This document shows positions 52,066 through 61,338 of a DNA stretch of 64,000 bases, piece by piece. The DNA is taken from contig NZ_FOMA01000006.1 of NCBI RefSeq assembly GCF_900112495.1, positions 294,425 through 358,424 on the forward strand, written 5' to 3'. Every line of letters starts with the position of its first letter. Positions within the stretch are counted from its first letter, which is position 1. The notes under the pieces are model-generated. The model did no database searches. It was not told the origin of the DNA and saw only the letters and a program-made list of their open reading frames with translations. This DNA comes from Bacillus sp. OV322. Its GTDB lineage: Bacteria; Bacillota; Bacilli; Bacillales; DSM-1321. A program made the position numbers and the translations under genes.

Positions 52066-53145
52066 ATGATTGTTTTATTGCCGCTATCACATTTGATAAA
52101 CTACTTGTTGTTTGCATTTTTGGCCGGACATATTGCATTGAAGTTTGTTTCAGAAGAAAAAAAGCCAAAAACAGCTGTACCCAAACCGGCTCTGCTGCTG
52201 TCGGCACTAGGCATCATGATTTGCACCTTTATGCCGATTTTGGAGGTGATTCGCTACTTTGCGGATAACTCAGGGTTTACCTCTGTATTACTATCAGTGA
52301 TTACCGATTTTCAGGTGGGCAGGGCTTTTCTGGCCACTGGCTTTTCCGGTGCACTATTATGGCTGACGATACAATTGCGTGGCTCTAAATATCTTGAGGC
52401 ATTTTGGATGCTGATCATGATTGCCGCACAGGGATACGCCTCACATGTAGCTTCCTTATCTTTTTGGACTGGTTTCGCCTCACATTCAGTCCACTTTTTA
52501 ATGATTTCATTGTGGGGAGGCATTCTTCTTCATATATCCTTTTTCGCTAAAGGAGAAAAAAACTGGCAGGCATTTCTCCGCTGGTTCACGCCATTTGCCA
52601 TTTTAAGCCTCGTTTTAATTATTTCAAGTGGCCTGGTTTTAATGTTTAAAATCGTGGAACCCAGGGAGTATTTCATGTCCTGGGCCCTGCCGTATGGGCA
52701 GATGCTTTTGCTTAAGCACATCAGTATTATTCCAGTTTTAGCATTTGCTTTCATTAATGGCTTTTTAGCAAAAAAAGCAGAGAGAGAGAAACCTTTTAAC
52801 CCCGTATCATGGGTGAAGGCCGAAACCATTCTCCTGCTTGCTGTATTTTCCTTTACAGCTGTAATGGGTACGTTATCACCGCCGCATGACCCGAATATAA
52901 CTGTTACAACAGAAGGGGCATCGAAATGGGCATCTTTTTTAATCGGAAAAGAAATTGCTGTCCCGATAAGCGTCCATCTGAATATATCCTATCAGGGCGT
53001 CTTTTTGTTTCTGATTTCCTTCCTGTTTTTAGCGATGATCATTGAAAGCTTCCGCAAAAAAGCATCAGCGCTGCTTGGGCTGCTGTTCGGTCTTTGTTTT
53101 ATCGCATCAATATATTTTGGGATTATGCTTGATATCACTTTATAA
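52066..53145 (+). CDS. CopD-family copper transport membrane protein
   Basis: 359 residues with about nine membrane helices. CopD marks: GRAFLATGFSGALLW, SHVASLSFWTGFASHSVHFLMISLWGGILLH (conserved His cluster) and LLLKHISIIPVL. It is thought to move copper across the membrane together with CopC. Start ATG 52066, three bases after the copC stop, without a strong site, so coupled to copC. It differs from the fused version at 61339-62991. Confidence 0.9.
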   Translation: MIVLLPLSHLINYLLFAFLAGHIALKFVSEEKKPKTAVPKPALLLSALGIMICTFMPILEVIRYFADNSGFTSVLLSVITDFQVGRAFLATGFSGALLWLTIQLRGSKYLEAFWMLIMIAAQGYASHVASLSFWTGFASHSVHFLMISLWGGILLHISFFAKGEKNWQAFLRWFTPFAILSLVLIISSGLVLMFKIVEPREYFMSWALPYGQMLLLKHISIIPVLAFAFINGFLAKKAEREKPFNPVSWVKAETILLLAVFSFTAVMGTLSPPHDPNITVTTEGASKWASFLIGKEIAVPISVHLNISYQGVFLFLISFLFLAMIIESFRKKASALLGLLFGLCFIASIYFGIMLDITL

Positions 53146-53146
53146 T

Positions 53147-53184
53147 AAAAACCGCATTCCATTTCAAATGGGATGCGGTTTTTT
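53147..53184 (+). terminator. Terminator of cadA/copCD region
   Basis: AAAACCGCATTCC pairs with GGGATGCGGTTTTTT. Confidence 0.85.
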
Positions 53185-53235
53185 GGGATTTAGATTTTTT
53201 CTATTGCAGCAGCCATTAGGAGGGGATATAGTCAC

Positions 53236-53249
53236 AGAAAACGTTTCAA
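53236..53249 (+). promoter_or_regulatory. Weak cre-like site upstream of mtlA
   Basis: AGAAAACGTTTCAA is near-palindromic about CG but misses several fixed cre positions; carbon control of mannitol genes makes it plausible. Confidence 0.35.
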
Positions 53250-53363
53250 CGTTGTCTTTTTTTCGTTTGAGGTTTATTAGGCCTCCCTTCCGCAGCCCGC
53301 ACTCCAAGCAGGAGTCTAACAATGGCCGATCCAATTTTCAGGGCCTGTTAAATAAATATGGTC

Positions 53364-53385
53364 TTGTCACCTTCTGCTGCGACAA
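53364..53385. promoter_or_regulatory. Candidate MtlR operator
   Basis: TTGTC (53364-53368) and GACAA (53381-53385) form an inverted repeat with a 12-base centre, about 80 bases before the mtlA start. Bacillus MtlR sites have TTGTCA-type arms upstream of the -35 box. Confidence 0.45.
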
Positions 53386-53467
53386 AGTCAGTTTTCTTAT
53401 TCGTTGATTGTCCAGGGAATGTGCTATAACATACTATTTGTAAAAACAAAAGAGGAGATGAGGGCAA

Positions 53468-55366
53468 ATGGCTCAATCAAATATAAAATTAGCTGTACAG
53501 AAATTCGGCAATTTTCTAAGCTCTATGGTCATGCCGAACATTGCCGCTTTCATTGCATGGGGATTGATTACAGCATTATTTATTCCTACTGGTTTCATCC
53601 CAAATGAAAGCCTTGCCAAAATGGTCGGTCCAATGGTCAGCTTCCTGCTGCCGGTGCTGATTGGTTATACAGGCGGTAAACTTGTGCATGACCAGCGCGG
53701 CGGGGTAGTCGGTGCCATTGCAACTATGGGGGTAGTAGTTGGAGCTGGAATACCGATGTTCCTTGGAGCTATGATTATGGGACCTTTTGGAGGATACGCA
53801 ATCAAGAAGTTTGACCAGTGGGTCGAAGGAAAAGTGAAAACAGGATTTGAAATGCTTGTAAATAACTTCTCTGCCGGTATTATGGGCGGAGGGCTTGCTA
53901 TCGTGTCCTTTCTTGCAGTAGGGCCTGCCGTTTCAGTATTTACCGGCTGGCTGGAACATGGAGTGGAATGGCTTGTAAGTATGAAGCTGCTTCCATTAAC
54001 AAGTATACTTATTGAGCCAGGAAAAGTATTGTTCCTTAATAACGCAATTAATCATGGGATTTTATCACCGATTGGTACAGAACAAGCCAACTCTACTGGC
54101 AAATCTGTACTCTTCCTTCTTGAAGCAAATCCTGGGCCAGGACTTGGCGTGCTTCTTGCATATTCAATCTTTGGTAAAGGTAATGCGAAAAGAACGGCCC
54201 CGGGAGCAGCCATCATCCAGTTCCTTGGCGGTATTCATGAAATTTATTTCCCTTACATCCTGATGCGCCCGCTTTTATTCTTGGCAGTCATCTTAGGCGG
54301 GATGAGCGGAGTGTTTACACTTCTTCTATTAGGCGGCGGTTTGTTTGCTCCATCTTCACCAGGAAGCATCATTGCCATCACTGCAGTTACTCCTCATCAT
54401 GCAAGTTCATACATTGCCAACTTTGCAGGCATTTTGGTTGCAGCAGCCGTATCATTCATCGTTTCGACATTTGTCTTGAAAACCGGCAAGCAATCAGATG
54501 AGGATATTGAAGAAGCAACTAGAAAAATGCAGGAAATGAAAGGCAAGAAAAGCAGTGTAAGCGGAATATTGGCTTCTGGCACAAAGGATATTCCCAAAGA
54601 CGTGAACAAAATTGTTTTTGCGTGTGATGCAGGAATGGGTTCTAGTGCTATGGGTGCCTCTCTTCTGCGCAAAAAAGTGAAAGAAGCAGGGTTGAAGGTG
54701 TCTGTAACGAATACAGCGATTTCCAATTTGCCTGAAGATGCCCAGATTGTTATCACACAAGAGGAATTGACGCCTCGAGCAGAAAATAAGGTGCCGGGTG
54801 CTTATCATATTTCAGTAGAAAATTTCTTATCCAGCCCAGAATATGATAAGTTAATTAATGAACTAAAGAACGGCGGAATTGAAGGAAAGCAACATGAAGA
54901 AGAGATAACAGCAGAGGATGCAGGGGAAAAACCTGCCGATGACAGCCTGCTTCTTGAAAAATATATTTTCCTCAACAAGGATTTTGCCAATAAGGAAGAA
55001 GCCATCCGCTTTGCTGGACGAGCTCTTGTTGATGGAGGATATGTGGATGAAAGTTACATCGAAGCAATGATAGAACGTGACAAAATAACTACAACGTACA
55101 TGGGTAATGATGTAGCCATTCCTCATGGAACAGAAGATGCTAAAAAGGCGGTCATTAAATCAGGATTCACTGTCATCCAGGTTCCAAATGGTGTAGATTT
55201 CGATGGTGAAAATGTTCGAATGATCTTTGGGATCGCCGGCAAAGACGGCACACACCTGGAAATCCTTTCTGGCATTGCAGTCACTTGTTCTGATATGGCT
55301 AACATCGAAAAAATGGCAGAAGCCAAAACTGCGAAGGAAATAATGGGAATTCTTAACCAAAACTAA
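53468..55366 (+). CDS. mtlA: Mannitol PTS transporter, EIICBA fused
   Basis: 632 residues: EIIC membrane domain (about 1-340, GIHEIY substrate motif at 255-260), EIIB (about 375-470, phosphocysteine Cys386 in VFACDAGMGSS) and EIIA (about 490-632, phospho-His553 in AIPHGT). It imports mannitol as mannitol-1-phosphate. B. subtilis has a separate MtlF EIIA; here it is fused, and no mtlF is present. Ribosome binding site GAGGAG. First gene of the mtlA-mtlR-mtlD cluster. Confidence 0.95.
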   Translation: MAQSNIKLAVQKFGNFLSSMVMPNIAAFIAWGLITALFIPTGFIPNESLAKMVGPMVSFLLPVLIGYTGGKLVHDQRGGVVGAIATMGVVVGAGIPMFLGAMIMGPFGGYAIKKFDQWVEGKVKTGFEMLVNNFSAGIMGGGLAIVSFLAVGPAVSVFTGWLEHGVEWLVSMKLLPLTSILIEPGKVLFLNNAINHGILSPIGTEQANSTGKSVLFLLEANPGPGLGVLLAYSIFGKGNAKRTAPGAAIIQFLGGIHEIYFPYILMRPLLFLAVILGGMSGVFTLLLLGGGLFAPSSPGSIIAITAVTPHHASSYIANFAGILVAAAVSFIVSTFVLKTGKQSDEDIEEATRKMQEMKGKKSSVSGILASGTKDIPKDVNKIVFACDAGMGSSAMGASLLRKKVKEAGLKVSVTNTAISNLPEDAQIVITQEELTPRAENKVPGAYHISVENFLSSPEYDKLINELKNGGIEGKQHEEEITAEDAGEKPADDSLLLEKYIFLNKDFANKEEAIRFAGRALVDGGYVDESYIEAMIERDKITTTYMGNDVAIPHGTEDAKKAVIKSGFTVIQVPNGVDFDGENVRMIFGIAGKDGTHLEILSGIAVTCSDMANIEKMAEAKTAKEIMGILNQN

Positions 55367-55380
55367 ATAAGCGAAAATTA

Positions 55381-55413
55381 GAATAGAAAGGCGCAAAGTG
55401 CGCTTTTCTATTC
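55381..55413 (+). terminator. Terminator or attenuating hairpin after mtlA
   Basis: GAATAGAAAGGCGC pairs with GCGCTTTTCTATTC around a short loop; partial read-through would feed mtlR. Confidence 0.8.
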
Positions 55414-55464
55414 CTTGTTTTTCAGAGTGCTTAAATAAACTATTTCAGGAAATGGGCTGCGTGC

Positions 55465-57546
55465 ATGTTTATTACGTCAAGGGAAAAAGCAATAATCGAA
55501 TTGATCATTAAAACATCCGGGAAGCATACAGCACTTTCAATGGCAACATTCCTAAATGTTAGTGTAAGAACCATCCACAGAGATTTAAAAACGATAGAAA
55601 ATACCCTTTCACATTTTGAACTAAAGCTGATTCGCAATAATAATGATGGCTTGATCATTGAGGGGAAAAACGAGCAAATCTTCCGCTTAATCCAAAAGCT
55701 TCTTGAGGTTCGGCCAGTTGACCAGACACCACAGGAAAGAAAGCTCAACCTTTTGATTATTCTGCTTCATGAAGGAAAGTCCTTCAAAATTCAGTCACTC
55801 GCAAGCCAGCTTGCCGTCAGCGTGTCGACACTGACAGCATATTTGGATGAGCTGACAGATTGGCTGTCCAATTATAACGTGGTTTTAACAAGAAAAAGAG
55901 GAGTAGGCATTGAGCTGCAAGCTGGAGAAACAGAAAAAAGAAAAGCTCTCGCCAATTTCTTTCTGATTTATTTTAATGAAGAGCTAATAGAAGCACTGTT
56001 TTTGCTGGAAAAAGGAAATGTAGAAAGCGATAAAGTGATTCATTATTTTAATCCTGAATATCTTTCAAACATTGACAGACTTTTGAGCGAATATATCAGT
56101 AAAGGGCAGTCCCGGCTTGCTGACAGTGATTATATAGGGCTGATTGTCCACATTTGCATTACAATGCAAAGAATAAAAATGGGATTCAGAATGGAAGAAG
56201 TTGAAACTGACTTGCCTGATGAGTTTCAATTTATGAAAATGCTTTGTCATGAAATTGAGGAGCAATTCAAGGTGCATTTTTCTGACAGCAGCATTCATTA
56301 TCTGGCAGTAATCCTTAAGGGGTCAAAGCTCCAAAATGCTGATGCTGTTCATTATGACAGTGTCATTCTTGGACAATATATCCGGAATTTGATTACATAC
56401 GTGTCTTCACAGCTGCATGTTGATTTATCATCAGACTTTTCCCTCTTCCAGGGACTGCTTGCACATTTAGAGCCGTCCATTTTTCGGATTAAGCAGAAAA
56501 TGGCGGTGTTTAACCCGCTAACAGAGGATATCAGAAGAAAATATCCGGTCCTTTATATGGCTGTAAAAAACAGCCTGGAAAAGCAGTTTGAAGATATTGA
56601 CTTTCCTGATGGCGAGATTGCCTTTATTGTTCTCCATTTCGGTTCTGCGCTGCTTTTAAGAGAAGAACATATTACCATTTCATCTCTTGTTGTGTGTCCC
56701 ACTGGTATCGGCACATCCAAAATGCTGGCAAGCAGGATCAAAAAGGAGTTCATTGAAATTGACTCGGTAGACGTTAAAACCATTAAGGAAATTCAGCATG
56801 CCGATTTGTCGCAATATGATTTAATTATTTCAACAGTAAGACTTCCATTTTTGCGAACTGAATATATCCTGGTGAATCCTCTGTTAAGTCATGATGATAT
56901 TCGATCAATTAGAAGCTATCTTAGTACAAATATTAAAAGCTTTACACGGAATAAAAAGAATCAGGGAAGGGCCATAAATGATGACGGAGGACCTGCCAGA
57001 AAAAAAAGAGGCATTCATGAAGTTCTTGATGAGATAAAGTCTGTCCACGCAAGCATAGAATCGATCCTGAATAATTTTCATGTTTACCGCAGCAGGGAAA
57101 GGGAAAATCAGAAGCAGGTCCTTGCAAAAATGATTGCTGAAGCTGAAAAAAATAAACAGCTCAGCAACGGGGAATCCGTCCTTATGAGCCTTGAGGAACG
57201 TGAGAGAAAAGGAGGGCTTGGAATTCCGCATACCGGAATGGCCCTCTATCATTGCAGGCATAGTGATATCTATGAGATGATTTTCCAGGTGACTCGTTTG
57301 AAGGAGCCTACTCATGTAAAAGGCATGGATGGAAATCAAATGGAAATGGAAAGTTTGCTGCTCATGATTGCGCCTGAAGAATTAAGCGCAAGAGAGCAGG
57401 AAATAGTAAGCCTCATAAGTACCAGCTTAATCGAAGATCATCAAAGTATTCTGATTTTTTCTTCGGCCAGCGAGGAAGCCATCAAGACAAAACTTGAAGA
57501 CATTTTCTTGGATTATATCCAAAATAATTTGATAAGGAATGATTAA
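55465..57546 (+). CDS. mtlR: Mannitol operon activator MtlR (PRD-containing)
   Basis: 693 residues: N-terminal HTH pair (TALSMATFLNVSVRTIHRDLK and IQSLASQLAVSVSTL), two PRD modules with histidines in LIVHICITMQRI and IVLHFGSALLL, an EIIB-Gat-like domain with cysteine in VCPTGIGTSKM and an EIIA-like domain with GIPHTGMALYH. In B. subtilis and Geobacillus these sites are phosphorylated by HPr and EIIs to tune activation. ATG 55465; binding site weak. One base separates its stop from mtlD. Confidence 0.93.
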   Translation: MFITSREKAIIELIIKTSGKHTALSMATFLNVSVRTIHRDLKTIENTLSHFELKLIRNNNDGLIIEGKNEQIFRLIQKLLEVRPVDQTPQERKLNLLIILLHEGKSFKIQSLASQLAVSVSTLTAYLDELTDWLSNYNVVLTRKRGVGIELQAGETEKRKALANFFLIYFNEELIEALFLLEKGNVESDKVIHYFNPEYLSNIDRLLSEYISKGQSRLADSDYIGLIVHICITMQRIKMGFRMEEVETDLPDEFQFMKMLCHEIEEQFKVHFSDSSIHYLAVILKGSKLQNADAVHYDSVILGQYIRNLITYVSSQLHVDLSSDFSLFQGLLAHLEPSIFRIKQKMAVFNPLTEDIRRKYPVLYMAVKNSLEKQFEDIDFPDGEIAFIVLHFGSALLLREEHITISSLVVCPTGIGTSKMLASRIKKEFIEIDSVDVKTIKEIQHADLSQYDLIISTVRLPFLRTEYILVNPLLSHDDIRSIRSYLSTNIKSFTRNKKNQGRAINDDGGPARKKRGIHEVLDEIKSVHASIESILNNFHVYRSRERENQKQVLAKMIAEAEKNKQLSNGESVLMSLEERERKGGLGIPHTGMALYHCRHSDIYEMIFQVTRLKEPTHVKGMDGNQMEMESLLLMIAPEELSAREQEIVSLISTSLIEDHQSILIFSSASEEAIKTKLEDIFLDYIQNNLIRND

Positions 57547-57547
57547 T

Positions 57548-58687
57548 ATGAAAAATGCAATACACTTCGGAGCAGGAAATATTGGCAGAGGTTTTATCGG
57601 TGCCCTGTTTTCAAAATCCGGTTACCATGTGACATTCGTTGATATCGCAGAAGGAATTATCAATCAATTAAATGAAGAAAAACGCTATACAGTAAAACTG
57701 GCTACTGAAGAAGGGCAAACAGAGGTAATTGAAAATGTTTCAGGACTAAATAATCTTAAACAGGAAGAAGAAGTTATAGAAAGCATTAAAAATGCTACAT
57801 ACCTTACTACAGCAATCGGTCCGAATATCCTGCCCCGCATTGCCCCGCTAATTGCAAAGGGAATAACAGAAAGAGTAAAAAGCAATCAAGATCAATTATA
57901 TGTGATTGCATGCGAAAACCAGATTTCTTCTACAGAATTGTTAAAGGGGTACATTTTAGAGCATCTTGATGAGGAAACAAAAGCAAATCTTGATCAAGTA
58001 TCTTTCTTTAATTCTGCGGTTGACCGCATCGTTCCTATCCAGGATAATCACGGTACACTTGATGTTATGGTTGAATCGTATTATGAATGGGTGGTAGAAA
58101 CAAGTGAAAGCATTCCTCCAGTGGAGGGAATGACAATTGTACCAGACCTTGCTCCATTCATAGAAAGGAAGCTTTTCACTGTAAATACTGGACATGCGGT
58201 TATTGCCTACCTGGGTTACTTGGAAAACAAATCAACAATTGATAAGACACTTGAAGATGAAACCATTCTGCAGCAGGTAATAGAAACACTGAAGGAAACT
58301 GGCGGGTATTTGATTCATCAATATGGATTAAACCCAGAAGAACATCAAAAATATATCGAAAAAATCATTAACCGATTCCGCAATCCATTCTTAAATGATG
58401 GAGTAACTCGTGTAGGAAGGTCTCCTATCAGAAAATTAGGACCAGATGACAGATTGGTCCGTCCTGCAGCAGAAGCAAAAAAAGCTGGCTTAGCATATAC
58501 AAATCTTGCAAAAGCCATCGCTTCAGCACTATTGTTTGATTATCAAGAAGATGAAGAAGCAGTTAAGCTTCAGGATATGATAAAAGAAAATGGTGCAGCA
58601 AATGCTCTTAAGGAAATCAGCGGCTTAAGCATGGAAGATGAAATCTCAAAAGAAGTTATCAAGCAATATGAATTACTGAAAAAGTAA
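57548..58687 (+). CDS. mtlD: Mannitol-1-phosphate 5-dehydrogenase
   Basis: 379 residues. Rossmann motif HFGAGNIGRGFIG at the N-terminus, ACENQISSTELL, FFNSAVDRIVP and the catalytic-helix lysine region KLFTVNTGHAVIAYLGYL are as in MtlD. It oxidises mannitol-1-phosphate to fructose-6-phosphate with NAD+. Start ATG 57548, one base after the mtlR stop and eight bases after AAGGAA; an ATG at 57539 overlaps mtlR and has no spacing. Confidence 0.95.
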   Translation: MKNAIHFGAGNIGRGFIGALFSKSGYHVTFVDIAEGIINQLNEEKRYTVKLATEEGQTEVIENVSGLNNLKQEEEVIESIKNATYLTTAIGPNILPRIAPLIAKGITERVKSNQDQLYVIACENQISSTELLKGYILEHLDEETKANLDQVSFFNSAVDRIVPIQDNHGTLDVMVESYYEWVVETSESIPPVEGMTIVPDLAPFIERKLFTVNTGHAVIAYLGYLENKSTIDKTLEDETILQQVIETLKETGGYLIHQYGLNPEEHQKYIEKIINRFRNPFLNDGVTRVGRSPIRKLGPDDRLVRPAAEAKKAGLAYTNLAKAIASALLFDYQEDEEAVKLQDMIKENGAANALKEISGLSMEDEISKEVIKQYELLKK

Positions 58688-58703
58688 ATAAAATAGATTT
58701 AAT

Positions 58704-58790
58704 AAAAAACACACAGGCTCGGTACCGCACCCCGAAAGTTAGAGTGAAAAAATCTAACTTTTGGGGGTAACCACCCTCCTGTGTGTTTTT
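58704..58790 (+). terminator. mtlD terminator, split by a 55-bp insertion
   Basis: AAAAACACACAGG (from 58704) pairs with CCTGTGTGTTTTT (to 58790). Removing 58721-58778 leaves a normal terminator with a CTC loop. Confidence 0.7.
58721..58775. mobile_element. 55-bp palindromic mini-insertion with IS3-like ends
   Basis: Two inverted arms, ACCCCGAAAGTTAGA and TCTAACTTTTGGGGG, surround a nine-base centre. The element sits between two CTC trinucleotides (58718-58720 and 58776-58778), in the loop of the mtlD terminator. The ACCCC-AAAGTTAGA arm resembles IS3/IS150-type ends as I recall them. Confidence 0.5.
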
Positions 58791-58856
58791 CTTATGCTCA
58801 TTCAATGGAACATCAGTATATAAATGAGTGAACAGCCTTTTCAGTTTTTTCTCTTG

Positions 58857-58891
58857 AAAAAATCATCCAGCAAAAAAGACTGGATGATGTT
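58857..58891 (-). terminator. Terminator of the two-component operon
   Basis: AATCATCCAG pairs with CTGGATGATGTT; on the minus strand the U-tract is ATTTTTTC. Confidence 0.75.
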
Positions 58892-58899
58892 TGTTCTGA

Positions 58900-59559
58900 T
58901 TAATTTAGTGTATGGTTTATGTCGACCAGCCCTTGCTGAAAAGCATAATTAGTCAGCTGTACCCGGTTTTCCAAATGAAGCTTGCTTAAGATATTTTTAA
59001 GATGGCTTTTTACAGTATGTTCCGAGATGAAGAGAGTTTCAGATATGACTCTGTTTGACAGTCCTTTTGCCACCAGCTGAAGAACTTCTAATTCTCTGGG
59101 GGACAATGGATTATTATTGTTTGTTTCTGGTTTGTTCTTTGGGAATTCATTTAGAATGCGGAAGGCGATTTCTTTTGACATCGGCACCTCATCCAATGCG
59201 AATGCTCTAAGGTATTCATACCAGTGCTCAGACTGAATGTTTTTTAATAAATAACCTTGCGCACCTTGCTTTAAAGCATGAAATAGATTCGTTACATCGT
59301 CTGAAACAGTGATCATCACGATTTTGACAGAGGGGAATTTCGTCTTTATTATTTTTGTTGCCTCAAGCCCGTCCATAACGGGCATTTGAATATCCATTAA
59401 AATAATATCCGGCATCAACGCTTCCGTAAGGCGGATTGCTTCTTGGCCATTTTTTGCTTCTCCTATTATTTTAAACTCACTGTACTCTTCTAAAATAATA
59501 CGGATTGCTTCTCTTGCGTGAGTATGATCATCAACAACTAGTATTCGAAATGGCTGCAT
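58900..59559 (-). CDS. NarL/FixJ-type response regulator
   Basis: 219 residues. Receiver domain with acidic pair VVDDH, phospho-acceptor Asp56 in ILMDIQMP and Lys in YLLKN; a LuxR-type HTH in the last 65 residues (LSPRELEVLQLVAKGLSNRVISETLFISEHTVKSHL). Start ATG 59559 is nine bases after GGAG, which lies in the 3' end of the kinase gene, so the two are translationally coupled. Likely target: the divergent ycnI promoter, by proximity. Confidence 0.9.
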   Translation of the reverse strand: MQPFRILVVDDHTHAREAIRIILEEYSEFKIIGEAKNGQEAIRLTEALMPDIILMDIQMPVMDGLEATKIIKTKFPSVKIVMITVSDDVTNLFHALKQGAQGYLLKNIQSEHWYEYLRAFALDEVPMSKEIAFRILNEFPKNKPETNNNNPLSPRELEVLQLVAKGLSNRVISETLFISEHTVKSHLKNILSKLHLENRVQLTNYAFQQGLVDINHTLN

Positions 59560-59562
59560 CAA

Positions 59563-60387
59563 TTAATACTCCTTTTTAAGCAGAATAATCGTTTCATTGT
59601 TAACTCTATTTATCGAAAACGTCCAGTTCATAGCTGCCGCACGATTTTCGAGGATTTCGAGCCCGAACCCTCTAGATGATTGAATTTGAGCATTTGTAAA
59701 GCCGACACCGTTGTCACGTATCTCACAGGTCCAGCCATGCTCAGATTCCTTTGCACTTATCATCATCCAATTTGTCTGAGCATGCTTTATCACGTTCATT
59801 ACAGCTTCTTTTATACAGGAAAACAGTTCTATTTTCTCTTTAGCGGATAAACTCTCCTCTGGTATTTCCCAAAGGAAATCGACGCTCATCGAGTGATTAT
59901 GTTCAAGCTCTGACAGGTACGTTTGAATATTATTCGTCCAGCTGAACAATTCAGGTGCCGGCAGCTGTTTCAAATTTTCTATGGCCTGGCGGGTATCATC
60001 ATATATCTGCTGCAATGTTTGTTTTGTTTTTTGAAAATCCGGATGTGCCTCAATTGACGTTTTTTTTCCGAATTTATTAAGTTTAACAGATAGCAAAAAT
60101 AAGGACTGAGCAATACCATCGTGCAGTTCCCGTGCAAGGTTTTCCCTTTCTAGGAGGGCTGCTTTTCTTGCCTTTTCAACTTTCAGTTCTTCCTGTATGC
60201 CCTCTAATATGGAAAATAGTTTCAACAGGAAAAGAATCGTAACAGCAAATACTATAACTGGCGATAAGATATTCCCCATTTCCATTGATAAGTAAGGCAG
60301 TAAAAATACATGTCTAATATACTCCCACAAACCGATTGTGAATGTTGGCAGTATTAAAATAATCCATTTTATTTGTTTATACTTCAA
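59563..60387 (-). CDS. DesK/NarX-type sensor histidine kinase
   Basis: 274 residues. Two membrane helices (about 8-30, 38-60) with almost no outer loop, so it senses within or at the membrane. HisKA_3 dimerisation helix with phospho-His89 in RENLARELHDGIAQ, and a HATPase_c domain with EAVMNVIKHAQ, DNGVGF and GFGLEILENRA. Partner of 58900-59559. Divergent from the copper genes ycnI and ycnJ. Confidence 0.9.
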   Translation of the reverse strand: MKYKQIKWIILILPTFTIGLWEYIRHVFLLPYLSMEMGNILSPVIVFAVTILFLLKLFSILEGIQEELKVEKARKAALLERENLARELHDGIAQSLFLLSVKLNKFGKKTSIEAHPDFQKTKQTLQQIYDDTRQAIENLKQLPAPELFSWTNNIQTYLSELEHNHSMSVDFLWEIPEESLSAKEKIELFSCIKEAVMNVIKHAQTNWMMISAKESEHGWTCEIRDNGVGFTNAQIQSSRGFGLEILENRAAAMNWTFSINRVNNETIILLKKEY

Positions 60388-60478
60388 ATTTTCACCTTAT
60401 TTCCGCAGCAATGTATTTATTTTAACATTTGTTCAAAAGGTTGAGGAACTCTTACAGGTAAATCACTCTTTAGAGTCA

Positions 60479-60506
60479 TTGTTGTCATATTGAAAAAGTT
60501 TATAAT
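60479..60506 (+). promoter_or_regulatory. Candidate ycnI promoter
   Basis: TTGTTG, 16 bases, TATAAT, 48 bases before the start codon. The -35 is poor, as expected for an activated promoter. Confidence 0.45.
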
Positions 60507-60553
60507 TGTAAACGGGTCAGCAAAGACATCAATTTCATAAAGGAGACAATCAA

Positions 60554-61201
60554 ATGAAGAAAGTAATTAAAAAATGTTCAATCGGAATGATATCAGCTTG
60601 TGCTGTTTTATTCATATGGGCGGGTGCAGCAAGTGCACATGTTACGGTCAGTCCAAAGATTTCAGCTCCAGGAGCATGGGAAACATACACTCTGAAGGTC
60701 CCCGTTGAAAAAAACATGGCTACGACAAAGGTGGCATTGAAGGTTCCTGAAGGTGCTGAAATAATGTCTTACCAGCCAGTACCGGATTGGAAAGTTAAAC
60801 TTGATAAAGATTCTTCAGGAAAGACAAAAATCGTTACTTGGGAAGCAACTGGACCGGGAATTTCTGCCGGACAATTTCAGCAATTTTATTTTGTAGCAAA
60901 AAACCCTGACAAAGAAACTAAAGCAGCATGGGATGCATTTCAATATTATAAAGATGGATCAGTAGTAGAGTGGACAGGAGATGAGAATTCTGATTCTCCG
61001 CATTCGATTACTGAAATTACAGCATCGGCAGGGACTCCGAATGTAACTGCCCGTGACGATTCTAAAAATAAAACAGGTAAAACTATCAAAGAGGACACAA
61101 AATCAGAAAGTTCAGGTTCAAACACCGTTGTAATTACTCTGACAATTGTATCGCTGATTTTATCCGCCGCTGCTTTGATAACGGCTATGAGAAAAAAATA
61201 A
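60554..61201 (+). CDS. ycnI: YcnI-like copper-associated protein (DUF1775)
   Basis: 215 residues: signal peptide ending SAHVTVSP, in which the mature N-terminal His is the known YcnI copper ligand, a DUF1775 beta sandwich with WKVKLDKD and SAGQFQQFYFVAKNP, then a linker (about 155-185) and a C-terminal membrane helix. In B. subtilis YcnI binds Cu(II) and sits beside YcnJ. Ribosome binding site AAAGGAG. First gene of a two-gene copper unit. Confidence 0.9.
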   Translation: MKKVIKKCSIGMISACAVLFIWAGAASAHVTVSPKISAPGAWETYTLKVPVEKNMATTKVALKVPEGAEIMSYQPVPDWKVKLDKDSSGKTKIVTWEATGPGISAGQFQQFYFVAKNPDKETKAAWDAFQYYKDGSVVEWTGDENSDSPHSITEITASAGTPNVTARDDSKNKTGKTIKEDTKSESSGSNTVVITLTIVSLILSAAALITAMRKK

Positions 61202-61210
61202 ATTTAAGTC

Positions 61211-61246
61211 AGGCATTATACCAACACTGTGTAATGCCTCTTTATT
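61211..61246 (+). terminator. Hairpin between ycnI and ycnJ
   Basis: AGGCATTATA pairs with TGTAATGCCT, then CTTTATTT; probably a partial terminator. Confidence 0.6.
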
Positions 61247-61338
61247 TGGGAAGTAATGATAGCCAGTTGCAGTCCTGGTTGAATGTAGTATTGATAAAAA
61301 GATGAGAACATTACATGTTAAGGGAAAGGACTGATGAT

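Noticed and set aside
53252..53345. Very decayed copy of the dispersed repeat upstream of mtlA
   Set aside because: Only AAGCAGGAGTCT and a few bases match; ends and flanks are missing, so it cannot be told from chance.
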